DNA of 64,000 bases from the NCBI RefSeq assembly GCF_000417875.1, contig NW_006920878.1:739880-803879 (forward strand). The letters run 5' to 3'. The notes beneath the pieces were generated by a model, which was not told the DNA's origin, did no database searches, and saw only the letters and a program-made list of their open reading frames with translations. The DNA is from Pseudozyma flocculosa PF-1. Its lineage: Eukaryota > Basidiomycota > Ustilaginomycetes > Ustilaginales > Ustilaginaceae. How positions within the stretch are numbered: the first letter of the stretch is position 1; each line of letters opens with the position of its first letter. Shown one piece after another: positions 1 through 12,045 of this stretch. The translations under genes were made by a program, and so were the position numbers.

Positions 1-160
1 TCGACTTGCGGTGACCGACCGAGAGCGAGGGCGAGGGCGAGGGCGAGGCGGGAAGCAGTGGGTGCGTGGGGTTCGGCGGCGGGTAAAATACAGATGCATG
101 CGCGGACAGGGTACGGAGACGGGACACACTAGGGCTGCTGCGATGGCAGGAGCGAAAATC

Positions 161-1812
161 TCAACCTCGCAGCATCGGACCCAGGCCTATCCTCGACAGA
201 CCGGGCCCGCCAGGACCGACGGCGGAAGTCACGCCTCCGCCAGGGCCAGAGCCTGCGCGGTGCAAAAGCGAGTCGGAACCGACCCAGCGACAGACATCGA
301 GGCAAAGCCATCAGCAAGGACTTTTCGAACCTTCGACCTGTGCCGGTCACGGATCGGGTGCGGCACTCACCGTGCTTGTGGCCGACTGCGCCCTGGAGCC
401 TGTCGACTTCGGAGCTCCACCTGCCGAGTGCGTCGTACCTGGCGCGGTTGACGCTGGCGGTGGACCGGTCGAGGTCGAGGAAGCCGCGTACCTGGTCAAT
501 CTTGCCGTGGATCTTGTCGTCGAGGATGAGGGACATGACGAGGTCCTCGACCTGGTCCATTTCGACGTTGAGCTCGCGCACGAGGAAGCCGAGCTCGATG
601 CGCGAGTAGGGCTTGATGATGTCGATGAGGTACTGGGTGCGCAGGCCCTTTAGGACGTCGTCGATGTAGGCCTTGATGAAGGGGTCGTCGAGGATCGTCT
701 CTTGGTTGTCGCGCAGGATCTTTTCGGCCTCGTGGACTTGGCGCCGCTGGTAGGCGCTGACCAGGTTGGTCATGGCGACAATCTGCGGGTCGTTTTTGTA
801 GGGCTTGGTCTCCTGCGAGTCGAACGGGTTGATGTCGCTGCCCATGAGCATGTGGGCGAGGACGAGGTACTTGAGCACCTGGATGCGCTGCGGGCTGCCG
901 GCCTCGTCGTAGTTGAGGAAAGCCTGGAAAAAGTCGACCTGGGCCGCCTCCCAGCTCTTTTCCGACATGTGCATCTTGCCGCCGCACTCGCGGATGACGC
1001 CCATGATGCGCGGGTGCGGGATGGCGCTCTTGACCTGGAGGGTGGCGTTGTAGACGTCCTTGAGCTTCTTGAAGTTGCCCAGCTCGCCGTACATCTGGAT
1101 CTCGAGGGCAAAGATCTCGAGGAGGATGGTGCCCTTGGACTGGTCGTCGCCGCCGTCGGGGTCGGTGCAGTAGGCGCGGAGCTCCTTGATCGTCTTTGCC
1201 AGGCGGCCCCACTCCTTGCGCGCGAGCCAGAGGCGGGCGAGCTTGAGGTCGGTCTTTACGCTCAGGCGCTCGTTTTTGGCCTCCTCGAGTGCGCTCTTTG
1301 TGACGTCGTAGAACGACTCCATGGTCGAGAGGTCGATGTCGGTGGCGCCCGAGACGTAGTCGAGGATGTTGTTGATCGACTTTTCGCTGTAGTTGCGCGT
1401 GACGGCCGACTTTGTGTAGGAGAGGAGGGCGGTGTAGGTCTCGAGTGCGCGGGCGTGGTTGCCGCGGTGGAAGTGGATCTTTGTCTGCTGCTTGAGCGCC
1501 TTGAAGCCCCAGTCGCCCTTTTCCCCCTCGGCTTCGACGACGGCCTGCAGCTCGCGGATGGCCTCGTCCGGGTCGGACTCTTTGATATTTTTGGCATTGT
1601 AGTAGCGATTCTCGATGCCGGCGTCGGCGTTGTCGTCGTCGTCGTCATCTTCCTCGTACTCGAAGTCGTAGTCCTGGGAAGATGTGGGGCGAGAGAACGG
1701 GGGGAAAGTGCCGCGGTGGACGGGTCAGCGATCCGGTGCGAGCCGCACTGAATCTACGCCATGCCGCATATCGACGACGGCGAAGACTCACCTCGTCTGC
1801 GGCATCGTCCAT
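161..1812 (-). CDS. CSN2: COP9 signalosome complex subunit 2 (CSN2)
   Basis: Subunit of the COP9 signalosome, the PCI-domain complex that removes Nedd8 from cullins and so resets SCF-type ubiquitin ligases; acts in nucleus and cytosol. I read three exons: 1812-1792, 1673-371 and 252-161, giving 471 residues (human CSN2 has 443). The first exon encodes MDDAADE and splices in frame to an acidic segment, then family signatures: KGDWGFKALKQ, SAVTRNYSEKSINNILDYVS, IPHPRIMGVIRECGGKMH, INPFDSQETKPYKNDPQIV and a C-terminal winged-helix/PCI stretch (ELNVEMDQVEDLV). Introns use GTGAGT donors. The last intron (370-253) is inferred: reading through it gives an Arg-rich tail foreign to the family, while splicing gives a short Gly/Pro tail. 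An ATG near 1936 (MSDEEVRT) opens only a short frame and was not used. Divergent from KOG1 across about 0.9 kb. Confidence 0.93.
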
Positions 1813-2736
1813 GATAAACTAAGGGGGGGGGGGCAAAAGAGGGGATGAGTGTGGGTGGGTAGGAAGGGGATCCGCGGCGATCAAAGAGCTGTGCGGGTGG
1901 AGCGGATTGAAAGGGTGCGCACCTCTTCGTCGGACATGATGGCTGGCTAGCGAGTGTGATTGGTGAGAGGAGAGATGCAGGCGGGGTGCGGAAGGATGAG
2001 GATGGGTAGAGGGATGGCGGTGATGGTTGGAGGTGGGATCAAGATGGGCAGAGGGCCGGTGTTGGAGCGATTTTCTGCAAGCACATGTGGAGAAGGGCTG
2101 CCTGCTGAGCGAAGGGGGTTGCGTGGCCCATGCGCCCGTCAGCCTGGCCTGAGGCTGGCCTGCCCTAGCCTGTGAACCAGCGTCCGGCCGGGAGAAGAGC
2201 CAAAGCAGCAGGCTAGGCTGGCAGGCTGGCAGGCTGTCAGGCTGAGGCCCGCCCGCTTGCCTCTTCCCGGCTCCGGGCGCCGACGGGCGTGGCTCTCTGG
2301 CCTGACTGCCTGGCTGCCCTCGAGTCTCTCCACACTTCTGACCACGGCTCGCTTGCTGCCTTTTCTCGCTGCCTCGCTGCCTCGCTCTCACGACCGCTAC
2401 CACTCTTGCTGCCTGCCTGCCTTGCCTTGCCTTTGCCAGCCACCATACCATCCCCTCCACCATACCATCCCCTCCTCTTCTCCGCCTCCCCGCCGCCACG
2501 CCTTCCCTCTTGGCAATCCAGCGGCGGCCGCTCAATCATCCTACGCGCCACCCGTCCTCAGCTTAGCCAGACTCCGCCTCGTTCCTGGCCGCCCCCTCTC
2601 GCCCGCCAACCACCGCCAGCATCCCCACCCCGCCTATCCTCACCCTCTATGCTCTGATCCCTCCTCGACCCGGCCACACCGCTCGACCCGTAGCAGAGCG
2701 CACAGCCCTGCCTGCGTCGACGCAACCTCCAACGCC
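1813..2736. other. Divergent intergenic region between CSN2 and KOG1
   Basis: About 920 bases that must carry the promoters and 5' leaders of both genes. The centre (about 2140-2260) is a run of GCCTGGC/GGCAGGCT-type short repeats; the right part (2330-2700) is pyrimidine-rich and looks like an untranslated leader. No convincing TATA box was seen. Confidence 0.6.
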
Positions 2737-5700
2737 ATGCACTCGTCGCACACCTCGGACGCCTCCCGCTCAGCCTCAACCTCTCGTCACCAACAGTCCC
2801 GCAGCCAACCCTCCCTCCCCGACGCCCCAGCAGCCCGCCCTCATCGCACTCCCCTCTCCTCACATGCCCCCAGCATCGTCACCCTGCCCAGCCAGCACAG
2901 CGTCGCACCATCCCAACACAACGGCGCTTACCCCGCCACAAACGGCCGCACAGCCTCATCCGCATCCGCGTCGGCAGCAGCGGCACCACTTCCACATCAC
3001 TTCGCGCCCACCGCCGACGGCGGCGACGACGAGGAAGAAGATGACGACGAAGAAGAAGACGACGACGACGACGACGAGGATGACCTCTCCACCACCAGCG
3101 GCCGCCGGCATGGCGCCCTCCTCCAGCCAGAGATGGACGACTGGGTGCTGCTCGAGGCGAGCTACATGAGCCACTGGGGTCACAAGCGGCACATCACCGC
3201 CGGAAACCCAAAGCCCCGCGACGAGAGGGACCTCCCAGACTGGCGCATGCGCGAGCGCCTCAGGACCGTCACCGCCGCCCTCGTCATGTGCCTCAACATC
3301 GGCGTAGACCCGCCAGACGTCTCCAAGACCAACCCTTGCTCCAAGCTCATCTGCTGGATGGACCCCAGCTCGCTCGAGGTCTCCAAGGCCCTCACCGCCA
3401 TCGGGCGCAATCTCCAGGCCCAGTTCGAGACCCTCAGCACAAAGACCCGCTACAAGCAGTGCCTCGACCCCATCGTCGAGGACACCAAGCGCTTCTGCAC
3501 CCAGCTACGGCGCACCGCAAAAGACGAGCGCATCCTCTTCTACTACAACGGCTTCGGCGTGCCCAAGCCCACGCCCGGCGGCGAGATCTGGGTCTTCAAC
3601 CGGGCCTATACCCAGTACATCCCCGTCACCCTCTACGACCTCCAGACCTGGCTGGGCAGCCCCTGCATCTTTGTCTGGGACGCCAGCGCCGCCGGCAACG
3701 TCGTCGTCAACTTCAAGAGGCTCGCCGAGCGCAGGGCAGAGGAAGAGGGCTCTCGCACCGGCAGGGACGGCGGCGCAGGCGGCGGCAGCGCGAGGGAAAG
3801 GTCGAGCGGCGCCGAGGCCTCGGGATCCAGCTCAGCCGCCGGCGCTGCGGGCACGGGTACAGGCTCAAAGCCCGAGGAGCCGCACTTTCCCCTGCGCGAG
3901 AGCATCCACCTTGCCGCCTGCGGCCCCGACGAGACGCTGCCCATGAACCCGGACCTGCCTGCCGATCTCTTCACCTGCTGCCTCACCTCGCCCATCGAGA
4001 TCTCGCTGCGCTGGTTTGTGCTGCAGAACCCGCTGCCCTCGAAGCTCAACCTCGACATGGTGATGAACATACCCGGTCGACTCCAGGACCGCCGCACGCC
4101 GCTGGGCGAGCTCAACTGGATCTTCACCGCCATCACCGACACCATCGCCTGGACCGTGCTGCCGCGGACCATCTTCCGCCGCCTCTTCCGCGACGACCTC
4201 ATGGTGGCCGCGCTCCTCCGCAACTTCCTCCTCGCCGACCGGATCATGCGCTTCTATCACTGCACGCCGATGAGCCATCCCAAGCTGCCGGCCACGCACA
4301 ACCATCCGCTGTGGGACAGCTGGGACCTTGCCGTCGACCAGTGCCTCGCGCAGCTGCCGACACTGCTGGCCAAGGAGCGCGCGGTCGCCGAGGCGGCCGA
4401 GGGCGGTCCACCGGTCCCGCCGCACCTTGCCTCTTTCGAGTACCGCCACAGCACCTTTTTCAGCGAGCAGCTCAAGGCGTTCGAGGTGTGGCTGCAGCAG
4501 GGCGGTGTCAGCCGCAAAGGTCGGAGGCGCAGGGTCAACGCTTCGGTCACGCCGCACGGCAACCCTGCCGCCGGCTTCTCGTCGGCGGCCTCGATGGGCG
4601 CAGACCCAGCGGCGTTCGATGAGGATGGAGAGGTCTGGCCGGTGCGCGACCCGCCAGATCAGCTGCCGATCGTACTCCAGGTGCTGCTATCTCAGGTGCA
4701 CCGCCTGCGGGCGCTGATCCTGCTCAGCCAGTTTCTCGACCTCGGTCCCTGGGCCGTCAACCTCGCTCTCAGCATTGGCATCTTTCCCTACGTTCTCAAG
4801 CTGCTGCAGAGCCCCGCCGCCGACCTACGCCCCGTGCTCATCTACATCTGGGCACGCATCCTCGCCGTCGACCGGAGCTGCCAGAATGACCTGCTGCGAG
4901 ACAACGGCTTCTTCTACTTCACCAGCGTGCTGAGCCCCTTCCAGAACGGCGGGGCCGGCGGTGCTGGCGGCGGCAGCGGCCCGACGGGCGGCGCAGCGGC
5001 ATCCAGCGGCCAGGCTCTGCCGATCCCCAACGTCTCCGAGCACCGTGCCATGTGCGCGTTCATCCTCTCGGTCTTCTGCCAGGACTTTCCTTCGGGCCAG
5101 GCGGCGTGCCTCGAGACTGATGCCATGCACTCGTGCCTCGAGCATCTCGAGGACGACGACTTCCTGCTGCGCCAATGGAGCGCCCTTTGCCTGGCGCAGC
5201 TTTGGGACGACAGTGACATCGGCAAGGCAAAGGGCATCGCCCTCGACGCCCATGGAAAGCTCTGCTGCCTGCTGGGCGATGCCTCACCCGAAGTGAGGTC
5301 GGCGGTCGTCTACGCCCTCGGCGTCCTGCTCGGAGCCAGCGCCTCGAGTCAGAACCAGGTGGACACGATCTCGGCGACTACGGGCGAGACCATCAACGTC
5401 GGCAGCGGCAGTGGCGGCAAGGGAGGCGCCTACCTCCCGCGGCGAGTCTGCCCAGGCACCGGCGCGGCAACCGGCCTGCCTGGAAGCAAGCAGCGCGGCC
5501 TCGAGATTGGCATCGCCATCGCCATGCTTACCACCAAGGGTGACTGCAGCCCGCTCGTCCGCAAGGAGCTGGTGATCGCTCTCAGCCCGGTTGTGTTCGA
5601 GTACAAGGGCTTCTTCGTACTCGCGGCCTACCTGTACTACTCGCGCGAGGAGGCCAAGCAAAAGGCTAAGCGAGAAGCCGGTGCAGGTGCCGGCGGCCCG

Positions 5701-8700
5701 CAGCCTCCAAGCCCGGTCAAGGACCGCTTCGCCCCGCTCCACGTGCATGCCCGCTCTCGCCGCAACAGCGCATCGAGAACCCCGGGCGCCGACGACGAGG
5801 CAGACCGCCTCGAGGCCGAGGAGGCTCTTCTGGCAAGGGTGGCCAGCAAGCTCGTCATCGAAGAGGAGCTGGACGAGGAGGACATCGCCAACATTCCGGC
5901 GTTCATGACCATCTTTGTCGCGCTGCTCGACCTCAGCGTCGACTGCCACCCGGAGGTCGCCAACCTGGCCTGCACCGTGATCGACTTTGTCGTGGCTATG
6001 TTGCTCGAGAGTGAGGTGGCGACCGCCGCCGAGAGCATTATGCGTCGATTCGGCGGCCTTGACGCCACAAACCGATACGTGACGCCGACCAACACGAACG
6101 TCAGCAGCGAAGGCTACTTCCCACTGACGCCCCGCGCGGGCGTCGCCGTCTCCACGCCCGGCTCGATCGAGGAGGCGCCGCTGAGCGCTGGGATGGCCAA
6201 CGGCCACTATGGAAGCGCGACGAGCCCCTACGGCGCCAACTCTCAGCCCCACTCTCGCCAGCAGCACGGCTCACACCCCAGCCGCAACGGCGCCTCGGGA
6301 CCGCCCAAGCGCTCCACGTCCGCCTTTACCCAGGCTGTCAAGACGATTGCCACGCTGGGCTACTCGCGGCCCTCTTCGCCGGTCAATGCCGAGCACGATG
6401 GCGCTCCTCGACACCCGCACCACCCGCATGGAGATATCAGCCCGACCGGCAACCCGCCGCCCGGTCCGGCAGTGCTGGCGCCGCGCCGCAACGCTGGATC
6501 TCTGGCGCTGCCCTCGCAGTACACCTCGCCCTACGGACCGAGATACGCAGGCCCGAACACGCCCGGCTCAGAAAACAGCCCGTCGGCCATCTCGATGCCT
6601 CCCTCCCCGACGTCGACCACCGCCAAGCTGGCACACCGTTCGGCCAGTGCAGAGAGCCTGGCGCACATCGCCACGCGGCAAGAGAGGCGCAAGTCTGCCG
6701 GCACCACCAACAGCTTTGGTCTTGGAGGCGCCAGCAGCGCCGCAGGTGGCGATGGAGACTCGCTCAACGGCAGCATGAACGGCTCACGAGGCGGCACCGG
6801 CACGGGTACGGCCAACACCAGCGCGGGCGGCCTGGAGCACGTCAAGGTAGCGGACGCGCTGGCAGCACTGATTGCGCTCGATCTGCAGAGGTTCCAGAGC
6901 CGCTTCCTGCAGCAGCTGGACGGCAACAACGGCCTCATGTCGGCCGGCAGCACGCCCATGCCTTCGCCATCGGCCAGCCGCGGTGGGAGGTGGACCGCCC
7001 CCTCCACGCCCGGTAGCAGTGGCCTGACGACGCCAGCGAGCGGCTTCGCCCCCAACGTGGATCTGCGCGAGACCCTTCCGCTCAAGAGTCGGCTGTTCGC
7101 GTGGTGCAGCGAGTACTATACGGAGCCGCAGATGAAGGTGAGCTTCCTGCCAGTGGGCTTTCTGTCCGACAGAGCAGGTTTTCTGATATCACTCGCATCT
7201 TTTCCCCGTCCCGACCAACTTGAATGAACAGGCGGCCGAGAGCGAGGAGCCGGGCAGCGTCAAGTACAACGTGCAGTCTTGGAAGCGCCAGCGCAACGAA
7301 CGCCTCGTTGCGGATACGCAGGCGCAGGCCGAGGATGCTTGTGAGTCCTGCCCCTCGTTTTATGGCAGGAAGAACGTGTCACGCCTACTGACGCCAGCGT
7401 CGGGATCCTCCCCCTGCCTTCCAACGATTTTAGCCAAATCGGCTTGGACCGATCATGCAGGCTTCCTGAGGAATGGATCCGTGCCATACCTGATGCTGTT
7501 CCATCAGTTCGAGGATCACCTGGTGACGGCGAGCGACCAGAACACGATCAAGTGAGTTGCACACGGAGCTTTTGGTTGGACGACGCAAGCAGCCGACCTC
7601 GATGGCTGACATTTTGGCCTTCCGTGCCCGATTCGTCCGCAGCGTTTGGGACTGGGAAGAGAAGCGCCTGCTGAGCAGGTTTGCCAACGGCAACCCGGCT
7701 CGCACCAACATTACATCGGCCCTCTTTGTCAACGAGGAGGCGGATGCCATGCTGCTCGTCGGAAGCGGTGAGTGTCGCGCGCCGTGTCGGCCTCTGCATC
7801 GATCGTTGTCGCAGCGGGAAGCATGACTCCTGACCCCAGCATCTGTCTGCTTCGTCTGTCCGACCGATTGACGCTGCAGCCGAGGGAGACGTGCGCATCT
7901 ACCGCCACTACGACTCGCCGGCCTTCACGCCGGGCTACCGCGGCCCCGAGCTGGCAAGCAGCTTCCGTGCGCTGCCGGACCTCGTCAGGAGCAAGCGGCC
8001 GAGCGGCTTGATCGTCGACTGGCTCCAAGTGTCGGGTCACCTTCTGGCCGGAGGCGACAGTCGTGTCATCCGAGTCTGGGATGCGCACCGCGAGCTGTGC
8101 GTCTGCGACATCCCGACGCGCGCCTCGAGCTGCGTGACGTCGCTGTCGTCCGAGACCGACATTGGCCACATGTTTGTCGCCGGCTTCGGCGACGGCACGG
8201 TGGGCGTCTACGACCGGCGCAACCCGCCCGAGGCGAGCCTGGTGAGGCTGTGGGAGGAGCACCAGACGTGGGTGCAGAACGTGCACCTGCAGAAGCGCGG
8301 CAACCGCGAGCTGGTGACGGCCAGCGTCGACGGCGAGGTGCGGCTGTGGGACATCCGCGGGCGCAGCTCCATCAGCCAGCTGAGCATGGGGCGGAGGCTG
8401 GGCGGCAAGCTGTCGTGCATGTCGGTGCACGAGCGGATGCCCATCTTTGCGGCCGCCTCGTCGCCGCGGCCGCTGCGCCCGGCCGTGTCGCCGCAAAACG
8501 TCATCCTGACCCACCTCGAGTCGATGGAGACGCTTGGCAAGCCCATCGTGCGCACCTTTGCGCCCACCGGATCGACGTCGCACCTCGGCTCGTCGTCGCT
8601 GCACGCCGGCTCGTCGGGCCACGGCCATGGTCACGGCAGCCACCATCATCACCACCACCACCATCATCACCACGCCAGCCACCACGGCGCCTCGTCGCAC

Positions 8701-8907
8701 CACGGCGCGGGCCACGCGGCAGGAGGGTACGGGTCCTTGCACGGCGGCGCGGGTGCGAGCAACAACCTGCTTCTGCCGCCGGCGAGCGAGACGGATCCGT
8801 CGCAGTTCACGCCGGCGACGGGCGCCATAGCCTTCCACCCACACCTGCCCATGGTGGCTTTCGGCGGGCCGGACAACCTGATCGAGATGCGACGGTGGTC
8901 GCCCTAG
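2737..8907 (+). CDS. KOG1: TORC1 subunit Kog1 / raptor (Mip1 homologue)
   Basis: Scaffold of TOR complex 1; presents substrates to TOR kinase and is central to nutrient-controlled growth, usually at the vacuolar surface. Exons 2737-7137, 7232-7340, 7434-7551, 7643-7767 and 7880-8907 join in frame to 1,926 residues. A disordered, acidic N-terminus leads into the raptor N-terminal caspase-like domain (about residues 132-380; landmarks LPDWRMRERLRTV and YTQYIPVTLYDLQTWLGSP). HEAT-type helices span about 640-1110, then a long Ser/Pro/Gly linker, then WD40 blades (about 1504-1926; landmarks FHQFEDHLV, DWLQ, YDRR). For the third exon I chose the TTTTAG acceptor because it restores the family spacing before NGSVPY; a CAG at 7395-7397 is also in frame. 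Both residues of the caspase-like His/Cys dyad are replaced. The frame is open upstream to an ATG at 2257, but that part looks like leader; 2737 has the better start context. Confidence 0.93.
8623..8720 (+). repeat. His/Gly-rich low-complexity insert inside KOG1
   Basis: CAC/CAT-rich tract encoding a histidine-rich stretch, about residues 1833-1865 of Kog1, between late WD40 blades. It contains an uninterrupted run of 11 histidines flanked by HGHGHGS and HHGASSHHGAG. It stays in frame and is absent from the animal raptor blade as I know it. Confidence 0.85.
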
Positions 8908-11900
8908 CGTCGACCGGTAGGCAGGCCAGGGTAGGTCAGGAAGCCCCTCCTGCTGGTTCGATCCGGGCCCCTTGTCGTTGTGTTCCCTGCTCGCGTGTAC
9001 CACCAGCCCAACCTGCTTTCTAGATGCATCACAGATAGGGTGGGGGAGAGTGTGAGTCGAGTGTGGACGGAGGAGGGGAAGAGGCAAGCCCATGGCTGGT
9101 CGTGGGACCGGGCTGCCTTTCCGGAGTCTGGTCCCCGGTCGCATCACGTGCGTCGCCGCGGGTCGCGTCGGCCTTGGAAATGAGGGCCAGGCCTGGCCTG
9201 CAGGCAGCCGGGCGGCCAGAGCAACACCCGGGGGGTCGGCCAGAAGCGCGCAGCATGCTCGCCGCCCGCATGACGGGGCAACCTGCGGGCGAGGACTGCC
9301 TTTGCCTAGCCTGCTGGTCGGTCTGTCAGACCGGGCCTGAGCGGGTCGGGCCCGGGAGCGGGGCTGTATGAGACATTCCTCGTCCTGCCTCATCGATCCG
9401 CCGCGACCAAACGCAACGCAAGGCAAACCTTGGCCCTAGCCTTAGCTCGTGCGGCGGTGCCGTGTCGGTTCGGGCCGGACCCACACCATCGTAGCCTCCA
9501 TATTCTTGCTCATCCGCGCTGAGATCCGTAGCTTGATGGAGCTGAGAAAGAACGCACAGGCAAGGCAAAGATACGTGGCGAGCTTGTTGGTCAGAGACCG
9601 ATCGACGCTCTGTGGATGACGAGGTTGATAAGCGTAGCACAGCGCGGCGACAAGAGGCATCCGATCAACGATGGACACATGTCGGCATAGGTGTAGCTGG
9701 AAGGAAAGACGGGCTTCTGAACGGCTCCGTGTGGCGGCGATGGCCGTCTCTCTGCACCTTGCCTTGTCTTGCCAGGCCAAATGTCTTCCCGAATCGCTGC
9801 TGCCAGGAGATCACGTCCGTCGCGCCCGGACCTCGCCGTCTCTCCAAATCACCGCGGACGCATGCTTCCGTGTTCGACTCAAGCACAAATGAAGGCCACC
9901 GAACGGCCGGGCTGGCTCGCTTCACCCCCCACCACCGCAACGGCAGCGAGCCGACGAGAGGCGGCCACCGGACGGCGCCGGATAGAGGCCAAGAAGCTAG
10001 GTGGGCCCCATTAAGTCACGTCCAGGTGCTCGCTCGGGGTGCTGCCTGCTCCACCGCATGTTGCCGGGAGAACGAGGCAAGCAAGAGAGCGGACCGAGCT
10101 CGCCACCTCGGACATCGAGGCCGTTGCGTCCTTGGTCCAGGGCCCGTCACAGAGCAGCCCCACATCGTCGCTCGGCCTGAGCTGCGCGAGAGTGCGCGTC
10201 GGATGCTGGCCGAGGCACGTCGATGCCGTCGAGCCTCGCCGAGCCGTTTGCGTGCTGTTGACGGCAGGTGTGCTTTCTGTGATGGGCCGGGCCTCGGCCT
10301 CGGCGCCGCCGCCCAGCCTTGGCTTGCCTTGCCTGCCAGGACTGGTTGACCTGCCTGCCGTGCTTGGTTGACCGAGGCGCATCGATCCAAATTTGGCCGG
10401 GCTTGGCTCAACGAGGGCTGCCAGAGGAAGGTCAGGGCCAGGCGGGCAGGGCGCGTTTCCGTCGCGCGTGTTTTTTCCCCTCCCCTCTGGAAAGAGGCCC
10501 GAGGCCCGAGGCAGGAGGCAGGAGGCAGGAGGAGCAGGCAGGCAAGCCCACAGGCAGGCAGCCAGACGAGGCGGCAGCGGGTGATGATGCTTGCTTTGCC
10601 CGGCTGCCCGCCTGACTGTCCCTGCGTTCTCTGGACGGTGGGGATCCCGCTGGACTTCCGAAGCGGCTGCCTGTTTGGCCCACGCCTCCCAGCTCGATGG
10701 CTGCTGGTTGCATGCCTCGTGCCTCCTTTCTTCCATCTTCGCCCCTCCCTCACTCCCTCAGCCCCCCCCGTCCATCGTCTCCTCGCCTCGGCCTTGACTT
10801 GTACACTGCGTCCCGCCGCACGCCACAGACTGCTCTCGAACCTGCCCTCCTCCATCTGGCAAGCCTCTCCGACCCCGCGGCAGCCTCGCCACCCCGTCCA
10901 CCTCGGCGTCGCCATTCCTCCTGCAGCGGCAGGCCCCACGCATCCTACCGGTAGCCTGTCGTCTGAGCCGCTCGGCCTCCTCCTCCATCGACCGGCCGGA
11001 CAATCCGCATACCAGCGTCATTCCTCGCCGGCCCGCCCGAGCCCCTCTCGCTGCCTGGCCTCTTTCCTGCCTTGGCCGGCGTCCTCCTCCTCACTCGGCA
11101 TCCCCGCGCCGATCCCGCCATATTCGACCCGGCGTGCCCTTCGCCGAACGCCTCGTCTGCTTCACCCTCACACCAACGTCGATCTTGCCTGCGCGCCATC
11201 CTGACCCGGCCTAGACGCCTCCCAGCTGCGCGCTTACGCCTTGCCATCGGTACCAGTCCTCTTCTCCGACGCACCTGCCGCCTGCCTCGTAGATCCGTGT
11301 CGTCGCTTTAGAGCTCTGCATCGTGTCTCCGACCCTCTCGACCTTTCGGCAGCGCGCTCCAACGCGTCCGGTCGACGCACGCTCGCGCAGCCAAGCAGTC
11401 TCTCCGTAGGCTCCCTCCGTCAAGCCCGATACCGCCCAGCGCACATGGCTTGCTAAGCTGTCCGGTGAGTAAAGGCACCCAGAGCATGGTCCTGCACTCC
11501 TCGTCGTCTCCGCCGTTTAGGGCTCGTGGTGCGCGCGACCCCCTTGCACTCGTCATCCCCTTTCCGGCCACGTTCCCCTACGTCGTCCTCCCTCTCCGAC
11601 ATCCACTCTCCTCGTCGCTCCGCCACCTTGTTCCCTTCCGTCCTACTACCATTCCATTCCCATCCCCTGCCGCTCCTTCTCTCGTCTCCGCCCCTGTTTC
11701 GTCAACATCTCGTCTCTCCTCCCCTTCCTCCAGCTCCCCATCCTCCACCCCCCGTCGTCTGTTCCACTCTCGCTCGTAACGTCTCCCCACACAACATCCA
11801 CGCTCCTTTGACTGCCAGCCTCTCGCCATCCTCGCCCTATCCGCCGCATCTCGAACTCGATCCCTGCCTCGTCTCGATCAGGGCTCCCTCATTCTCTCGT

Positions 11901-12045
11901 TCGACAGCCCAGTCCCTGCCCAGACCGGCATCGGCTCACTCACACTCTTCGCTTCGTCTCTCCACCCTCTTCGATTCCCATCTCCTGCCTTCTATCGACA
12001 CCCTCGCCTGGCTTTCGTTCGCGAACGCCGCTCTGACCCATCCCA
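8908..12045. other. Long intergenic region, probably including the 5' leader of the zinc-finger gene
   Basis: About 3.1 kb with no supported gene. From 9180 to 10600 it is rich in short GCCTGGC/GGCAGG repeats. From about 10700 to 12045 it is strongly pyrimidine-rich (CTC, CCT, TCC runs), as expected of a long fungal 5' leader or core promoter, and holds a good donor-like GTGAGTAAAG near 11464 that could start a 5'-UTR intron. Open frames here (for example 10368-11204 and 11526-12161, both +) are compositional and match no family I know. Confidence 0.6.
10387..10396. promoter_or_regulatory. CArG-box-like palindrome
   Basis: CCAAATTTGG, a perfect CC(A/T)6GG site of the type bound by SRF/Mcm1-class MADS-box factors. 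It lies in GC-rich non-coding DNA about 1.65 kb before the zinc-finger gene. An identical copy lies at 28861-28870. Function is inference from the motif alone. Confidence 0.3.

Noticed and set aside
702..1751. 349-residue + strand frame opposite CSN2
   Set aside because: Antisense shadow of a clear conserved gene; Val/Leu/Ala composition follows from the opposite-strand codons.
2257..2736. 160 extra codons at the KOG1 N-terminus
   Set aside because: The segment is leader-like (pyrimidine-rich, repeats at its start), has no family match, and the ATG at 2737 has a better context. Kept only as an alternative.
8945..8970. B-box-like GGTTCGATCC suggesting a tRNA gene
   Set aside because: The surrounding bases do not form a T-arm stem of five pairs, and no A box or acceptor stem is present.
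9442..9657. Minus frame with a hydrophobic stretch (ATYLCLACAFFLSS)
   Set aside because: Looks a little like a small membrane protein after an acceptor-like CCACAG, but no convincing first exon, donor or family match was found.
10368..11204. 278-residue + frame upstream of the zinc-finger gene
   Set aside because: Composition is that of a pyrimidine-rich leader; no domain and no start context.
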